A DNA stretch of 64,000 bases. Origin: Trichoplax sp. H2. Taxonomy: Eukaryota; Placozoa; Uniplacotomia; Trichoplacea. The stretch lies in assembly GCA_003344405.1 (NCBI GenBank), contig NOWV01000258.1, positions 19,824-83,823 of the forward strand, given 5' to 3'. This document shows positions 63,966 through 64,000 of the stretch, one piece after another. The notes beneath the pieces are model-generated. The model saw only the letters and a list, made by a program, of their open reading frames with translations, had not been told where the DNA came from and did no database searches. Made by a program: the position numbers and the translations under genes. Position 1 is the first letter of the stretch; every line of letters starts with the position of its first letter.

Positions 63966-64000
63966 AAAGTTATGCTTTACTAATTTGATCATACATTGGA

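Noticed and set aside
1-64000. CRISPR arrays, bacterial operons, viral or toxin genes
   Set aside because: None seen. The tandem arrays have no regular spacers, and all supported genes are of eukaryotic cellular type.

Overview
This is an AT-rich eukaryotic nuclear contig with two 20-N gaps, introns with GT/AG borders, and long gene-poor stretches. The gene content (exocyst EXOC4, an SH3-FN3-SH3-SH3 RIM-binding-protein-type gene, and a pair of predicted lipid-anchored proteins), the base composition and the spacing of one gene per several kb suggest an early-branching animal. A placozoan (Trichoplax/Hoilungia type) is my best guess. That is inference from gene content and style, not from a database match.

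Layout. 43-1766 (+) holds the last eight exons of EXOC4/Sec8, truncated by the window edge. 6279-6899 (+) and 15229-16098 (+) are two single-exon paralogues of a family I do not recognise. Both start Met-Gly, as an N-myristoylated protein would. 24408-49436 (-) is one very large gene of about 34 exons. Most of it encodes coiled coil, and the last exon encodes SH3, FN3, SH3, SH3 in the RIM-BP order. Every exon I could place can be joined in phase, and nearly every join is phase 0. The predicted product is about 5,570 residues, several times longer than known RIM-BPs. From 49437 to the end I found no convincing gene. That stretch consists of decayed tandem duplications, small inverted-repeat elements and a satellite-like array.

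Functional view. EXOC4 tethers secretory vesicles to the plasma membrane. RIM-BPs link calcium channels to release sites. The two Met-Gly proteins probably sit on the inner face of a membrane. All are compatible with secretion and membrane traffic, but nothing in the sequence shows that they work together.

Assembly caveat. 45918-46454 and 46475-46929 are near-identical copies whose ends coincide exactly with the edges of an N gap. This is most simply two haplotypes placed in tandem, so the duplicated 50-residue exon in the giant gene is probably not real.
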